Origin: Methylibium sp035476815
GTDB lineage: Bacteria; Pseudomonadota; Gammaproteobacteria; Burkholderiales; Burkholderiaceae_C
Length of the DNA: 64,000 nt
Reading direction: 5' to 3'
Assembly: GCA_035476815.1 (NCBI GenBank)
Contig: DATILD010000080.1
Span: 1 to 64,000, forward strand
Below are positions 54,010 to 62,383 of the stretch, piece after piece (position 1 is the stretch's first letter; every line of letters starts with the position of its first letter). The position numbers and the translations under genes were made by a program. A model generated the notes under the pieces. It did not search any database, had not been told where the DNA came from, and was given only the letters and a program-made list of their open reading frames with translations.

Positions 54010-54038
54010 CGGGAATTCTTCCTGACTTGCGTTCTTCG

Positions 54039-54785
54039 TCATGCCGCGGCGGCCGCCGGGGCGCTGGTGCGTGCGATGAAGCCCTGTTCCAGCGTCGGCT
54101 GGCCCAGCGCCGCGGTCACCTCGGCCGGCGTGCCGTCGGCCAGCAACTGGCCCTTGTGCAGCACCAGCACGCGGTCGGCCTGCTCGGCCTCCTCGACCAG
54201 GTGGGTGGCCCACAGCACGGTGACGCCGCGCGTGTGCACGTCCTCGCTGATCGCGGCCAGCAAGTCCTTGCGCGACTTCGGGTCCAGGCCGACCGTCGCC
54301 TCGTCCATCAGCAACACCTCGGGTTGGTGCAGGCTCGCGCGCACGAGTTCCACCTTGCGGCGGTTGCCGCCGGACAGTTCGCGCACCTTGCGGTCGAGGT
54401 CGGCGGCGATGCCGAGGCGCTCGCAGCGCTGCGCGATGCGTTCGTTCGCCAGCCCGCGCGGCAGGCCCTGCAGATCGGCCTGGAACAAGAGGTTGCGCTT
54501 GACGGAGAGGTCGAGGTCCAGCGCCATCTGCTGGAACACCACGCCGATGTGGCGCAGCGCCGAGGGGGCGGCGCTGCGCAGCGAATGGCCGGCCACCTCG
54601 ACCTCGCCCTCGTCGGCGACGAACAGTCCCGTGAGCACCTGGAACAGCGTCGACTTGCCGGCGCCGTTGGGGCCCAGCAGCGCGGTGAACTGGCCCGGCG
54701 GCAGCTGCAGGTCGAGCGACTTCAGCGCGACGCGCTCGCCATAGCGCTTGGTCAGGCCGCGTACCTTGAGGATGGGTTCGGTCAT
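54039..54785 (-). CDS. ABC transporter ATPase of the PQQ-dependent alcohol system
   Basis: 248 residues. Walker A GPNGAGKS, Q-loop FQQMALDLDL, signature LSGGNRRKVELVRA, Walker B VLLMDEATVGLD, and H-loop WATHLVEEAEQ. Drug-export-type (ABC-2 partner). Start at ATG 54785; an upstream frame reaches 54815. It follows pqqE by 64 bp on the same strand. Confidence 0.94.
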   Translation of the reverse strand: MTEPILKVRGLTKRYGERVALKSLDLQLPPGQFTALLGPNGAGKSTLFQVLTGLFVADEGEVEVAGHSLRSAAPSALRHIGVVFQQMALDLDLSVKRNLLFQADLQGLPRGLANERIAQRCERLGIAADLDRKVRELSGGNRRKVELVRASLHQPEVLLMDEATVGLDPKSRKDLLAAISEDVHTRGVTVLWATHLVEEAEQADRVLVLHKGQLLADGTPAEVTAALGQPTLEQGFIARTSAPAAAAA

Positions 54786-54849
54786 CGTGGGTTCCGGACG
54801 AGGGCAGCGCGCCACCGGCCGGGGCCGATGGCGCAGGCGAGCCGCGCGC

Positions 54850-56082
54850 TCAGCGGGCGGCGGGCGCGGCGGACTCTAACGCAGCGTGTTCCGATCCCGC
54901 CAGCACGCGCGAGTTCGCATCGGTGCGGAACAGCATGCCCTCGGCCTTGGAGGCATTGGGCACGAAACGCAGCGGCTGGGCCGCCGGCTGCAGGCCGGCC
55001 ACGGCCGCGGCGGCCAGCGCCTCGTCGATCAGGTGCCGGTCCGGGCTCTTGGGGCAGACCGGGTCGGTGGCGGTCGCATCGCCGGTCACGAGGAAGGCCT
55101 GGCAGCGGCAGCCGCCGAAGTCCTTCGGGTGCTCGTCGCAGCTGATGCAGGTCGCGCTCATCCAGCTGGTGCCGCGGTAGCGGTTGAAGGCATCGCTGTC
55201 GCGCCAGATGCTCTGGATGCTGTGCTCGGTGACCTTGGGGAAGTCGAAGCCCGGCAGCATGCGCGCGCTGTGGCAGGGCAGGGCCACGCCATCGGGCGCG
55301 ATCACCATGAACACCGCGCCCCAGCCGGCCATGCAGGGCTTGACCTTGGCGTCGTAGTAGTCCGGCGAGACCCACAGGATCTTCATCTTGCCGGCGAGCC
55401 TGGCGCGGTAGCTGTCGGCCACCGCCTCGGCGGCCTTGAGCTCGTCGGGCGTGGGCATCAGCTGCGCGCGGTTATGCCAGGCCCAGCCGTAGTACTGCGT
55501 GTTGGCGAGCTCGAGGTATTCGGCGCCCATCTCGGCCGCCATCTCGATGATGCGGCCGACGTGCGGCAGGTTGTAGCGGTGCATCACGCAGTTCAGCACC
55601 ATCGGGTAGCCCTGCGACTTGATGATGCCGGCGACCTTGTTCTTCAGGTCGAAGGTGCGCGTCGACGAGATGAAGTCGTTCAGCTCCTTGGTCGAGTCCT
55701 GGAAGCTGAGCTGGATGTGGTCCAGCCCGGCCTCCTTCAGCGCCGCGGCGCGCCTCTCGGTCAGGCCGACGCCGGAGGTGATGAGGTTGGTGTAGAAGCC
55801 GAGCTTGCGCGCCTCGGCGACCAGCACCTCGAGGTCGTCGCGCAGCAGCGGCTCGCCGCCCGACAGGCCGAGCTGCACCGCGCCCATCGCGCGGGCCTCG
55901 CGGAACACGCGCAGCCAGTCCTCGGTCGAGATCTCCTGCTCGTGGCTGGCGTAGTCGATCGGGTTCGAGCAGAACACGCAGTGCAGCGGGCAGCGGTACG
56001 TGAGCTCGGCGAGCAGCCACATCGGGGCGCCGGGGGCCTTGCGGGCCGCGGCGGCGATCGGGGCTTCGACGGGTGCGTTCAT
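54850..56082 (-). CDS. pqqE: PqqA peptide cyclase PqqE (radical SAM)
   Basis: Forms the Glu-Tyr carbon-carbon link in PqqA. 410 residues, with a C-terminal extension beyond the usual 370-380. Radical SAM motif CPLHCVFC at about residues 31-38, Gly-rich LSGGEPLLRDDLE, and the auxiliary-cluster cysteines around CMAGWG, CHSARMLP, CISCDEHPKDFGGCRCQ (SPASM). The N-terminal Ala/Pro-rich leader precedes the core. Sits 16 bp after pqqD. Confidence 0.97.
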   Translation of the reverse strand: MNAPVEAPIAAAARKAPGAPMWLLAELTYRCPLHCVFCSNPIDYASHEQEISTEDWLRVFREARAMGAVQLGLSGGEPLLRDDLEVLVAEARKLGFYTNLITSGVGLTERRAAALKEAGLDHIQLSFQDSTKELNDFISSTRTFDLKNKVAGIIKSQGYPMVLNCVMHRYNLPHVGRIIEMAAEMGAEYLELANTQYYGWAWHNRAQLMPTPDELKAAEAVADSYRARLAGKMKILWVSPDYYDAKVKPCMAGWGAVFMVIAPDGVALPCHSARMLPGFDFPKVTEHSIQSIWRDSDAFNRYRGTSWMSATCISCDEHPKDFGGCRCQAFLVTGDATATDPVCPKSPDRHLIDEALAAAAVAGLQPAAQPLRFVPNASKAEGMLFRTDANSRVLAGSEHAALESAAPAAR

Positions 56083-56098
56083 GGGCGACTCTCTTGAT

Positions 56099-56374
56099 TC
56101 ACACGATCCAGCCGCGTGCTTTCGCGTCGGCGAGGAATTCGCCGACGTCGTTACGCAGACCCGGTTGGTTGAACGCAAGTTCCAGGTCGGCGGTGATGTC
56201 GAGCACGCTGGCCTTGCCGTCACAGCGCTTGAGGATCTCGCTGGCCGGGCCGTTGAGCTTGACCAGGCCCTCGGGGTAGAGCAGCACCCAGGTGTCCTGG
56301 GCCGGCTCGAACTGCAGGCGGAACAGCGGGGCGATGCGGGGCGTCGCGTCGTCGAGGATCGCGTCGGCACTCAT
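56099..56374 (-). CDS. pqqD: PQQ peptide chaperone PqqD
   Basis: 91 residues. Binds PqqA and delivers it to PqqE. Motifs FRLQFEPAQDTWVLLYPEGLVKLN in parts, ASEILKRCDG and the C-terminal DVGEFLADAKARGWI are typical of the RiPP recognition element. The ATG overlaps the pqqC stop by 4 bp. Confidence 0.95.
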   Translation of the reverse strand: MSADAILDDATPRIAPLFRLQFEPAQDTWVLLYPEGLVKLNGPASEILKRCDGKASVLDITADLELAFNQPGLRNDVGEFLADAKARGWIV

Positions 56375-57117
56375 GGACGCTGGTTCTCGGCCAGATCGTC
56401 GGGGTAGGCGCGCTCGACGGCGTCGAGCAGGCTCCACAGCACGTCGAGCTTGAACTGCAGGATCTCGGTCGCGCGCTCCTGCTTGGCGCGCGTCGTGCCG
56501 TACTGCATCGCGACCTCGAGGCCGTGCTCGACGTCGCGCTGCGCCAGCGGGATGCGGGCGCGGAAGTAGGCCAGGCCCGACGGATCGATCCACGGGTACA
56601 TGCTCGGCCAGCCGGCCAGCCGGTCGGCGTGGATCTTGGGCGCGAACATCTCGGTCAGCGACGAGATCACGCCCTCCTGCCAGGGCTGGCGGCGCGCGAA
56701 GTTCACGTAGGCGTCGACCGCGAAGCGCACGCCGGGCTGGACATGCCGGTTCGACCACAGGTCCTCGCGCGTCAGGCCGACGGCGATGCCCAGCTGCGTC
56801 CAGATCTCGATGCCGCCGGCGTTCGGGCCCTGGTGGTCGCCGTGGCCGTCGTGGTCGAGCATGCGGTCGATCCAGCGCCGGCGCGTCGCGCGGTCTTCGC
56901 AGTTGGCCATCACCGCGGCGTCCTTCATCGGGATCGCCTGCTGGTAGTAGAAGCGGTTGGCGACCCAGCCGCGCACCTGGAAGGGCTGCAGCGCGCCGCT
57001 GTTGAGCCGCTGGTTGAACGGATGGTGGATGTGATACCGGGCTTCTTTCGCGCGCAGCTTCGCCTCGAATTCCTCGGGGCTCCAGGGCAGCGCCTCGGCA
57101 GGCAAGGGCGCATTCAT
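56371..57117 (-). CDS. pqqC: PQQ synthase PqqC
   Basis: Cofactorless oxidase for the last step of PQQ synthesis. 248 residues, family length. Helical-bundle motifs: FEAKLRAKEARYHIHHPFN, QGWVANRFYYQ-like RGWVANRFYYQQAIPMKDAA, His-rich DHDGHGDHQGPNAGGIEIW and SMYPWIDPSGLAYF. The active-site His and Arg residues are present. A 106-bp gap with a repeat separates it from pqqB. Confidence 0.97.
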   Translation of the reverse strand: MNAPLPAEALPWSPEEFEAKLRAKEARYHIHHPFNQRLNSGALQPFQVRGWVANRFYYQQAIPMKDAAVMANCEDRATRRRWIDRMLDHDGHGDHQGPNAGGIEIWTQLGIAVGLTREDLWSNRHVQPGVRFAVDAYVNFARRQPWQEGVISSLTEMFAPKIHADRLAGWPSMYPWIDPSGLAYFRARIPLAQRDVEHGLEVAMQYGTTRAKQERATEILQFKLDVLWSLLDAVERAYPDDLAENQRP

Positions 57118-57227
57118 ACGGTCGCCTCCGGGGTGGTCGGTCGGGGTTGAACGACCGTGGGGTCGGCGACCGCCACGGCATTCGCGCTTCGATCCCCGCT
57201 GCGCGGGGCCCCTCTTTCGCGGCTCAT
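57118..57227 (-). repeat. pqqB-pqqC spacer with 21-bp repeat copy 2
   Basis: The spacer carries the 21-bp sequence (57207-57227) identical to 51876-51896, then a GC hairpin (CCCCGCGCAGCGGGG at 57194-57208) and CGATCGAAGCGCG. On the minus strand it can be read as MSRERGAPRSG..., but this is the repeat, not a gene. It fills nearly all of the spacer. Confidence 0.8.
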
Positions 57228-58156
57228 ACCGTGATCTCCATGCCGTCGTAGGCGACCTCGATGCCGCGGTGCGCGAGTTCGGCGCGCTCGGGGCCGTAGT
57301 CGTCCAGGATCGGGTTGCTGTTGTTGATGTGGATCAGGATCTTGCGGCGCGCGCGGGTCTGGTCCAGCGCGTCCATCATGCCCGGCACGCCGGGGCGGCT
57401 GGACTGCGGCAGGTGGCCCATGCTCGACGCCGGCTTTGTGCCGAGGCCGGCGGTGATCATCTCGTCCTCGGTCCAGAAGGTGCCGTCGACCATCACGCAG
57501 TCGGCCTCGCGCATCCACTCGAGCTCGTTCGGGCCGACCTCGCCGAGGCCGGGCGCGTAGAACAGGCGCCGGCCGGTGTCGAGGTCGGTGATCTCGAGCG
57601 CGATGTTGTCGCCGATCTTGGGGTCGTGGCGGTGCGGCGAGTAGGGCGGCGCCTTGCCGGGGATCGCGACGGCCCTGAAGCGCAGTGTCTCGAAGCCGGC
57701 GATCGTGAATTCGGCGACGCGCTGCTCGCCGGCGACGGGCAGCATGTGCCAGCGTACGCCGCAGTAGTGGTCGAGCACGTTGAGGATCGGCAGGCCAGTG
57801 GTCAGGTCCTCGAACACGCAGGGCGTCACGTAGAGCTCGATCGGCGGGCCCTCGCGCAGGCTCAGCAGCCCGGTGGCATGGTCGATCTGCGCGTCCATCA
57901 GCACCACGGCCTTGATCGGCGTGTCGCGCAGCCCCTGCTTCGGATGCAGGATGGGCTGCACGCGCAACTGCTGGCCGATGTCGGGCGAGGCGTTCATCAG
58001 CACCCAGCGCTTGCCGTCGGGCGAGATCGCGATCGAGCTCTGGGTGCGCGGGCGGATCAGCCTGCTGCCGTCGCGTGCCGCCGCGCAGACCGCGCAGTTG
58101 CAGTTCCATTGCGGGCAGCCGCCGCCGGCACCGGCGCCGAGGACGAGCACTCTCAT
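57224..58156 (-). CDS. pqqB: PQQ biosynthesis protein PqqB
   Basis: Metallo-beta-lactamase-fold protein that oxidises the cyclised PqqA tyrosine. 310 residues from the ATG of MRVLVLG; an earlier frame adds about 35 unconserved residues. Motifs: VLGAGAGGGCPQWNC near the N-terminus, DAQIDHATGLLSLR, and HINNSNPILDDYGPER. The N-terminal CNCAVC pattern is family-typical. First gene of the operon; no pqqA was found directly upstream. Confidence 0.96.
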   Translation of the reverse strand: MRVLVLGAGAGGGCPQWNCNCAVCAAARDGSRLIRPRTQSSIAISPDGKRWVLMNASPDIGQQLRVQPILHPKQGLRDTPIKAVVLMDAQIDHATGLLSLREGPPIELYVTPCVFEDLTTGLPILNVLDHYCGVRWHMLPVAGEQRVAEFTIAGFETLRFRAVAIPGKAPPYSPHRHDPKIGDNIALEITDLDTGRRLFYAPGLGEVGPNELEWMREADCVMVDGTFWTEDEMITAGLGTKPASSMGHLPQSSRPGVPGMMDALDQTRARRKILIHINNSNPILDDYGPERAELAHRGIEVAYDGMEITV

Positions 58157-58381
58157 GCCGGTCTCCGGGGCGTCGCCCTCGACCGTCGTGGTGGGGTGGG
58201 GATGTGGTTGCACTTCATGATCATCGCTGCCCGCCGCACCAAGGGCGGGCAAATTACTCAATCGACCCGATTGACCCGGGATCTCCCCAGGTCCGGCCGG
58301 CCTGCCGGATCGGCGCTGCCGCCCGGGACGACGAGCGTCTCGCAGACACTAAGGTCCCCGCAACCCCGCAATGACCCTGCC

Positions 58382-59416
58382 GTGACTTTGCCGTCTGCCC
58401 CTGCGCTGCCCGCCGGCCAATGGCTGCCCGAGCAGCAGGGTCATCGCGTCTGGTGGGCCGGGGGTGGTGCGGCCACCGGCCTGCCCGTGCTGGTGGTGCA
58501 CGGTGGGCCGGGCGGGCAGAGCCGGCCCGAGCCCGCGCGCTGGTTCGACGGCCTGCCGGTGCGCTGGCTGATGCTCGATCAGCGCGGCTGCGGACGCAGC
58601 GAACCCGCGGGCGCCACGGCGGCCAGCGGCCTGCCCGAGCTGCTCGATGACATCGAGCGGCTGCGCGAGGCGCTGGGCCTCGAACGCTGGGCGCTGGCCG
58701 GTGGTTCCTGGGGCGCGCGCGTCGCGCTGGCCTACGCCGCGCGCCACCCGGCGCGTGTGGACGGTCTGATGTTGCGCAGCCCCTTCCTCGGCACGCTTGC
58801 CGAGACGCGTCGCTACATTGCTCCGTGGAGCAACTGGCTGGGCGCGGCGGGTCGGCAAGGGCTCGGTCCGGAGGCCGCCGACGCCGTTCACAGTCTGTAC
58901 CACGGCAGGACAGAGTCGTTCATCGGTGACTCAGGGTTAACGCGGGGCGCCTGCCTGGCGGCCGACGCCGTCGTGCTGGCCTGGGGCGCGTTCGACGACG
59001 CGCAGTCGGCGCCGGGCGGCGTGGCGGCCAGCGGCGCCCGCTGGTCCGAGCCTTCCGCCGCGCCGACGCCGGCACAGCGTGCGTCGTGGGCAGTGCATGT
59101 GCAGGGGGCGCTCGGGGACTGGGGCGAGCGCGATGGCGTGCCGCGCGGCCTCGTGCTGCCGCGGCTGGCGGCCGGGGCGCCGGTGGAGCTCATCTGGGGC
59201 GAGCAGGACGCCACCTGCGATCCGGCCAGCGCCCGCGCGCTGGCGGCTGCGCTCGCCGAGTCCGGCCTGGCGGTGCGCTCGTGCGGCGTCGCGGGGGCCG
59301 GTCACCGCATGGGCGACCCGCTGCTGGCGCCCCGATTGCGCGCCGTGGCGCAGGGCTGGGTCGCGAGCCTGCTGGCTCAGCCCGACGCCTCTTCGCGCCA
59401 GCGCAGCTTGCGGTAG
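58382..59416 (+). CDS. Alpha/beta hydrolase, proline iminopeptidase-like
   Basis: 344 residues from GTG 58382. Oxyanion motif HGGPGG at residues 38-43, LDQRGCGRSEPAG, nucleophile elbow GGSWG at about residue 107, and the late His region GAGHRMG. The prolyl aminopeptidase layout is clear, but the lid region is short and the cap differs, so substrate is not assured. The last 40 bp overlap the 3' end of the convergent regulator gene. No ATG in frame fits. Confidence 0.85.
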   Translation: MTLPSAPALPAGQWLPEQQGHRVWWAGGGAATGLPVLVVHGGPGGQSRPEPARWFDGLPVRWLMLDQRGCGRSEPAGATAASGLPELLDDIERLREALGLERWALAGGSWGARVALAYAARHPARVDGLMLRSPFLGTLAETRRYIAPWSNWLGAAGRQGLGPEAADAVHSLYHGRTESFIGDSGLTRGACLAADAVVLAWGAFDDAQSAPGGVAASGARWSEPSAAPTPAQRASWAVHVQGALGDWGERDGVPRGLVLPRLAAGAPVELIWGEQDATCDPASARALAAALAESGLAVRSCGVAGAGHRMGDPLLAPRLRAVAQGWVASLLAQPDASSRQRSLR

Positions 59417-61437
59417 ATCGTGTTGCGGCTGATGCCGAGCCGCTTCGACGCGACCGAGATGTTGCCGTCGGCCGCCTCGACGGCACGGCGGATCATCTCG
59501 CGCTCGATCTCCTCCAGCGTGCCGCGCGGCTCGCCGGCGTCCGGGCCGCGGGCCGCGGCGGGTGACGGTTCGGCCGCCGGCGCGTCGGCCTGGCGGCGCG
59601 TGGCGTCGTCGAGGAAGTCGTCCGACAGGTGTTCGCGGGTGATGCGCGCCTCGCCGGCCGCCATCACCGCGGCCGTGTGCAAGACGCCGCCGAGCTGGCG
59701 CAGGTTGCCCGGCCAGTCGTAGCGCGTCAGCAGGGCTTCGACGTCGGGCGCGAGCACCGGCGCGGCGCCGTGGACCTCGTCGGCCAGCAGGCGCCGCACC
59801 AGCGCCATCAGGTCGGTGCGCTCGCGCAGCGGTGGCAGCTTCACCGCCAGGCCGTTGAGCCGGTAGTAGAGGTCCTCGCGCAGCGCGTGGCCGTCGAGCA
59901 GCTCGCGCGGGTTGCGGTCGGTCGCGGCGACGACGGCCACGTCGATCGCCACCGGCGCCGCCGCACCGAGCGGCAGCACCTTGCGCTCCTGCAGCGCGCG
60001 CAGCAGCCGGGCCTGCAGGCCGACCGGCAGGCCGCCGACCTCGTCGAGGAACAGCGTGCCGCCGGCGGCCTCGACCAGCTTGCCGACGGCGCCCTTGCGG
60101 CGCACGCCCGGGTAGACGCCTTCCGCGTAGCCGAACAGTTCGGCCTCCAGGACCGCCTCGGCGGTGGACGCGCACTGCACGCCGACGAAGGGCCGGGCGC
60201 GGCGCTGCGACTCGGCGTGGATGGTGCGCGCCAGCAGCTCCTTGCCGCTGCCGGCCTCGCCCAGGATCAGGATCGGGATCTGGCGGTCCAGCACGCGACG
60301 CACCTTGCCGACCGCGGCCTCCACCTGGGGGTCGCCGGTCAGCAGGCGCTGGAAGCCGAGCATCGGTGCGGCGGTCGGCTCGGGCGAGGCGATGGGCGCC
60401 GCGGCTTGTGCGGTCGGGATCGGCGCCGCGCTGGCCGGGTCGGTCGCATCCGCAACACTCGCCGGCGCCTCGGTGGCGGCCGTGCGCCCCGGCGTCCAGT
60501 TGCAGCGCGCCTGCGCATAGACCAGCTGACCATTGGGCAACGCCAGGCGCAGCGGCACGCCCTGCGGCACCCGGCAGGCGTCGACGATGGCGCCGATCGA
60601 GCCGCCGAGCAGGCTCGCGACCGTGTGCATGCGTACCGCGGCGCCCGACAGGCCGAGCAGGTCGAGCGCGCTGCGGTTGGCACCGAGGCAGCGGCCGTCG
60701 CGGTCGACCGCCAGGATGCCCTCCATCAACGTGCCGATGAACTCGGCCCGCAGGTGGAAATGCAGGCGCAGCGCGTCGCTGAAGTCGTCGCTGAGCCAGT
60801 GGTTCTCGATCATCCGCGCCGACATCTTGACCAGGCCCATCGTGTGCGGGTGGTAACCGCGGCGGTCGCCCGAGACGTCGAGCACGCCGAGGATGTTGCC
60901 GCGCGGGTCGAGGATGGGCGAGGCCTGGCAGGTCAGGAAGTGGTTGGCGTGCATGAAGTGCTCGTCCGCATGGACCAGCACCGGCCGCTCGTCGACCAGC
61001 GCCGTGCCCATGCCGTTGGTGCCCTTGGTGCACTCGGCCCAGTTGACGCCCGGCGCCAGCGCCACCTTGGCGGCCTTCTCGAGGAAGTCCTCGTCGCCGA
61101 TCGAATGCAGGATCGTGCCCTGGGCGTCGGTCAGCACCACCATGCTCTGGGTGCGCGCGACCTGGTCGAACAGCAGCTCCATCACCGGCGCGGCGTGGGC
61201 GTAGAGGCGCCGGTTGCGCTCGCGCGTGACGGTGAAGTCGGCGCGCGCGATCGGCGCGTAGTCGGGCGCGCCGATGCGGCTCAGTCCGAGGGCGGCGCAG
61301 CGCTCGTGCGACTCGTTGATCGACAGCACATGGGTGTTGTCGAGCGACAGCGCGCCGGCGATCGGGCGTTCGGTGTTCTCGTCGCGGCGGCGGCGCCCGG
61401 CACCCGGCAGCGGGGCCTGCAAGCTCTGCGTGGTCAT
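59377..61437 (-). CDS. AcoR-type regulator with a degenerate GAFTGA loop
   Basis: 686 residues. GAF sensor (about 75-220: CTKGTNGMGTALVDERPV, LDVSGDRRGY), PAS-like region to about 335, an Ala/Pro/Thr-rich linker, AAA+ with Walker A GEAGSGKE near residue 392 and Walker B GTLFLDEVGG, and a Fis-type HTH (GNISVASKRLGISRNTIYRKL). The sigma-54 contact loop, normally GAFTGA, reads GVYPGV (residues 440-445), so sigma-54 activation is doubtful. Divergent from the ferredoxin/AOR genes, which it probably controls. Start at MTTQSLQAP. Confidence 0.92.
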   Translation of the reverse strand: MTTQSLQAPLPGAGRRRRDENTERPIAGALSLDNTHVLSINESHERCAALGLSRIGAPDYAPIARADFTVTRERNRRLYAHAAPVMELLFDQVARTQSMVVLTDAQGTILHSIGDEDFLEKAAKVALAPGVNWAECTKGTNGMGTALVDERPVLVHADEHFMHANHFLTCQASPILDPRGNILGVLDVSGDRRGYHPHTMGLVKMSARMIENHWLSDDFSDALRLHFHLRAEFIGTLMEGILAVDRDGRCLGANRSALDLLGLSGAAVRMHTVASLLGGSIGAIVDACRVPQGVPLRLALPNGQLVYAQARCNWTPGRTAATEAPASVADATDPASAAPIPTAQAAAPIASPEPTAAPMLGFQRLLTGDPQVEAAVGKVRRVLDRQIPILILGEAGSGKELLARTIHAESQRRARPFVGVQCASTAEAVLEAELFGYAEGVYPGVRRKGAVGKLVEAAGGTLFLDEVGGLPVGLQARLLRALQERKVLPLGAAAPVAIDVAVVAATDRNPRELLDGHALREDLYYRLNGLAVKLPPLRERTDLMALVRRLLADEVHGAAPVLAPDVEALLTRYDWPGNLRQLGGVLHTAAVMAAGEARITREHLSDDFLDDATRRQADAPAAEPSPAAARGPDAGEPRGTLEEIEREMIRRAVEAADGNISVASKRLGISRNTIYRKLRWREEASG
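60103..60120 (-). other. Codons of the altered GAFTGA loop
   Basis: Minus-strand reading encodes GVYPGV where other family members, including the regulator at 34516-36564, have GAFTGA. Thr and Phe, needed for contact with sigma-54, are both replaced. Confidence 0.9.
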
Positions 61438-61879
61438 CGGAGGAACATCCTTTCGTGCCGCCGCGGGCGGCTTGTCTCGCGCAATCCCGGGACCGCCGGG
61501 CCGGCGGCCGAGGTCTTCTTTCGCCGACATCAGGCAAGGTTCACGCCAGCGCCCTTGCGCGAGGCCGTGATGCTAGGCGATGGGGGGAGCAATGTTCAAT
61601 TTCGCAGCAGCATGGTCAGGCTTGCGGGGCGGTGTGCGCCGCCTTCTGCGCAGTCCCGGGCGTTCGGGATGCTCGACCGCCTGCTCCCACCCCCGCCGCC
61701 GGTCGGACCGTTGACCCACGGTGGATCAGGGTTACCCCCGGATATGAACCGGCGTGCCTAGTCAAGAACATACTTGTGTTGCCGGCGAATCGGCCCTGGC
61801 GCCCGCGTGGGCGAGCCGGGCGGCCGCCGGAATCGGTATCGAGATCGATCCACCCCGTCACTCGCGGAGACAGCCAGCC
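61438..61879. promoter_or_regulatory. 442-bp divergent regulatory spacer (regulator / ferredoxin-AOR)
   Basis: The only long gene-free stretch. Features seen: ACCGT-TGACCC-ACGGT inverted repeat at 61707-61722 that contains a TTGACC -35-like box; CAAG-AACATA-CTTG inverted repeat at 61763-61776; GC-rich hairpin around 61487-61510. The ferredoxin ATG is preceded by GCGGAGACAGCC. No -24/-12 element with correct 10-bp spacing was found on the plus strand (a TGG...TTGC pair near 61613 is spaced 8 bp). No coding potential recognised. Confidence 0.5.
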
Positions 61880-62356
61880 ATGCAGAAGACCCTCCACCTC
61901 AACCCCGAGAAGTGCACCGGCTGTCTGCAGTGCGAGATGGCGTGCTCGTTCGAGAACTACGCGGTCTACGCGCCGAGCAAGTCGCGCATCAAGGTGTTCG
62001 ACTTCCACCACACCGGCCGCAAGGTGCCCTACACCTGCACCCAGTGCGACGAGGCCTGGTGCCTGCACGCCTGCCCGGTGGAGGCGATCACGATCGACCA
62101 CCTGACCGGCGCCAAGGTCGTCAACGAGACCACCTGCGTGGGCTGCAAGGTCTGCACGATCAGCTGCCCGTTCGGCACCATCAACTACGTGCAGGAGACC
62201 GGCAAGGTCCAGAAGTGCGACCTGTGCGGTGGCGAGCCGGCCTGCGCCGAAGCCTGCCCGACCGGCGCCATCACCTTCATCGACGCCAACTGGACCGGCC
62301 TCGACAAGATGCAGGCCTGGGCCGAGAAGCTCGGCAACCAGAACGCCGCCGCCTGA
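61880..62356 (+). CDS. Ferredoxin-type 4Fe-4S subunit of aldehyde oxidoreductase (AorA-like)
   Basis: 158 residues with sixteen cysteines in four CX2CX2-8CX3C groups (CTGCLQCEMAC, CTQCDEAWCLHAC, CVGCKVCTISC, CDLCGGEPACAEAC), so probably four [4Fe-4S] clusters. It precedes the AOR catalytic subunit by 27 bp, as AorA precedes AorB in Aromatoleum-type bacterial AORs. It would pass electrons between the tungsten site and further subunits. Cytoplasmic, no signal. Confidence 0.9.
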   Translation: MQKTLHLNPEKCTGCLQCEMACSFENYAVYAPSKSRIKVFDFHHTGRKVPYTCTQCDEAWCLHACPVEAITIDHLTGAKVVNETTCVGCKVCTISCPFGTINYVQETGKVQKCDLCGGEPACAEACPTGAITFIDANWTGLDKMQAWAEKLGNQNAAA

Positions 62357-62383
62357 CGCGCCGAAGAGATTTAGGAGAACGAC

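Noticed and set aside
57118..57227. Frame MSRERGAPRSG… in the pqqB-pqqC spacer considered as a small gene
   Set aside because: Its start is the 21-bp repeat also found at 51876-51896; composition is that of a repeat, and no family matches.
58153..58224. Short minus-strand frame before pqqB (MIMKCNHIP…) considered as pqqA
   Set aside because: It lacks the Glu-X3-Tyr core that PqqE needs; it has no Tyr at all.
61611..61634. TGGTCAGGCTTGC as a sigma-54 promoter for the ferredoxin-AOR genes
   Set aside because: Spacing between GG and GC is 8 bp, not the required 10.
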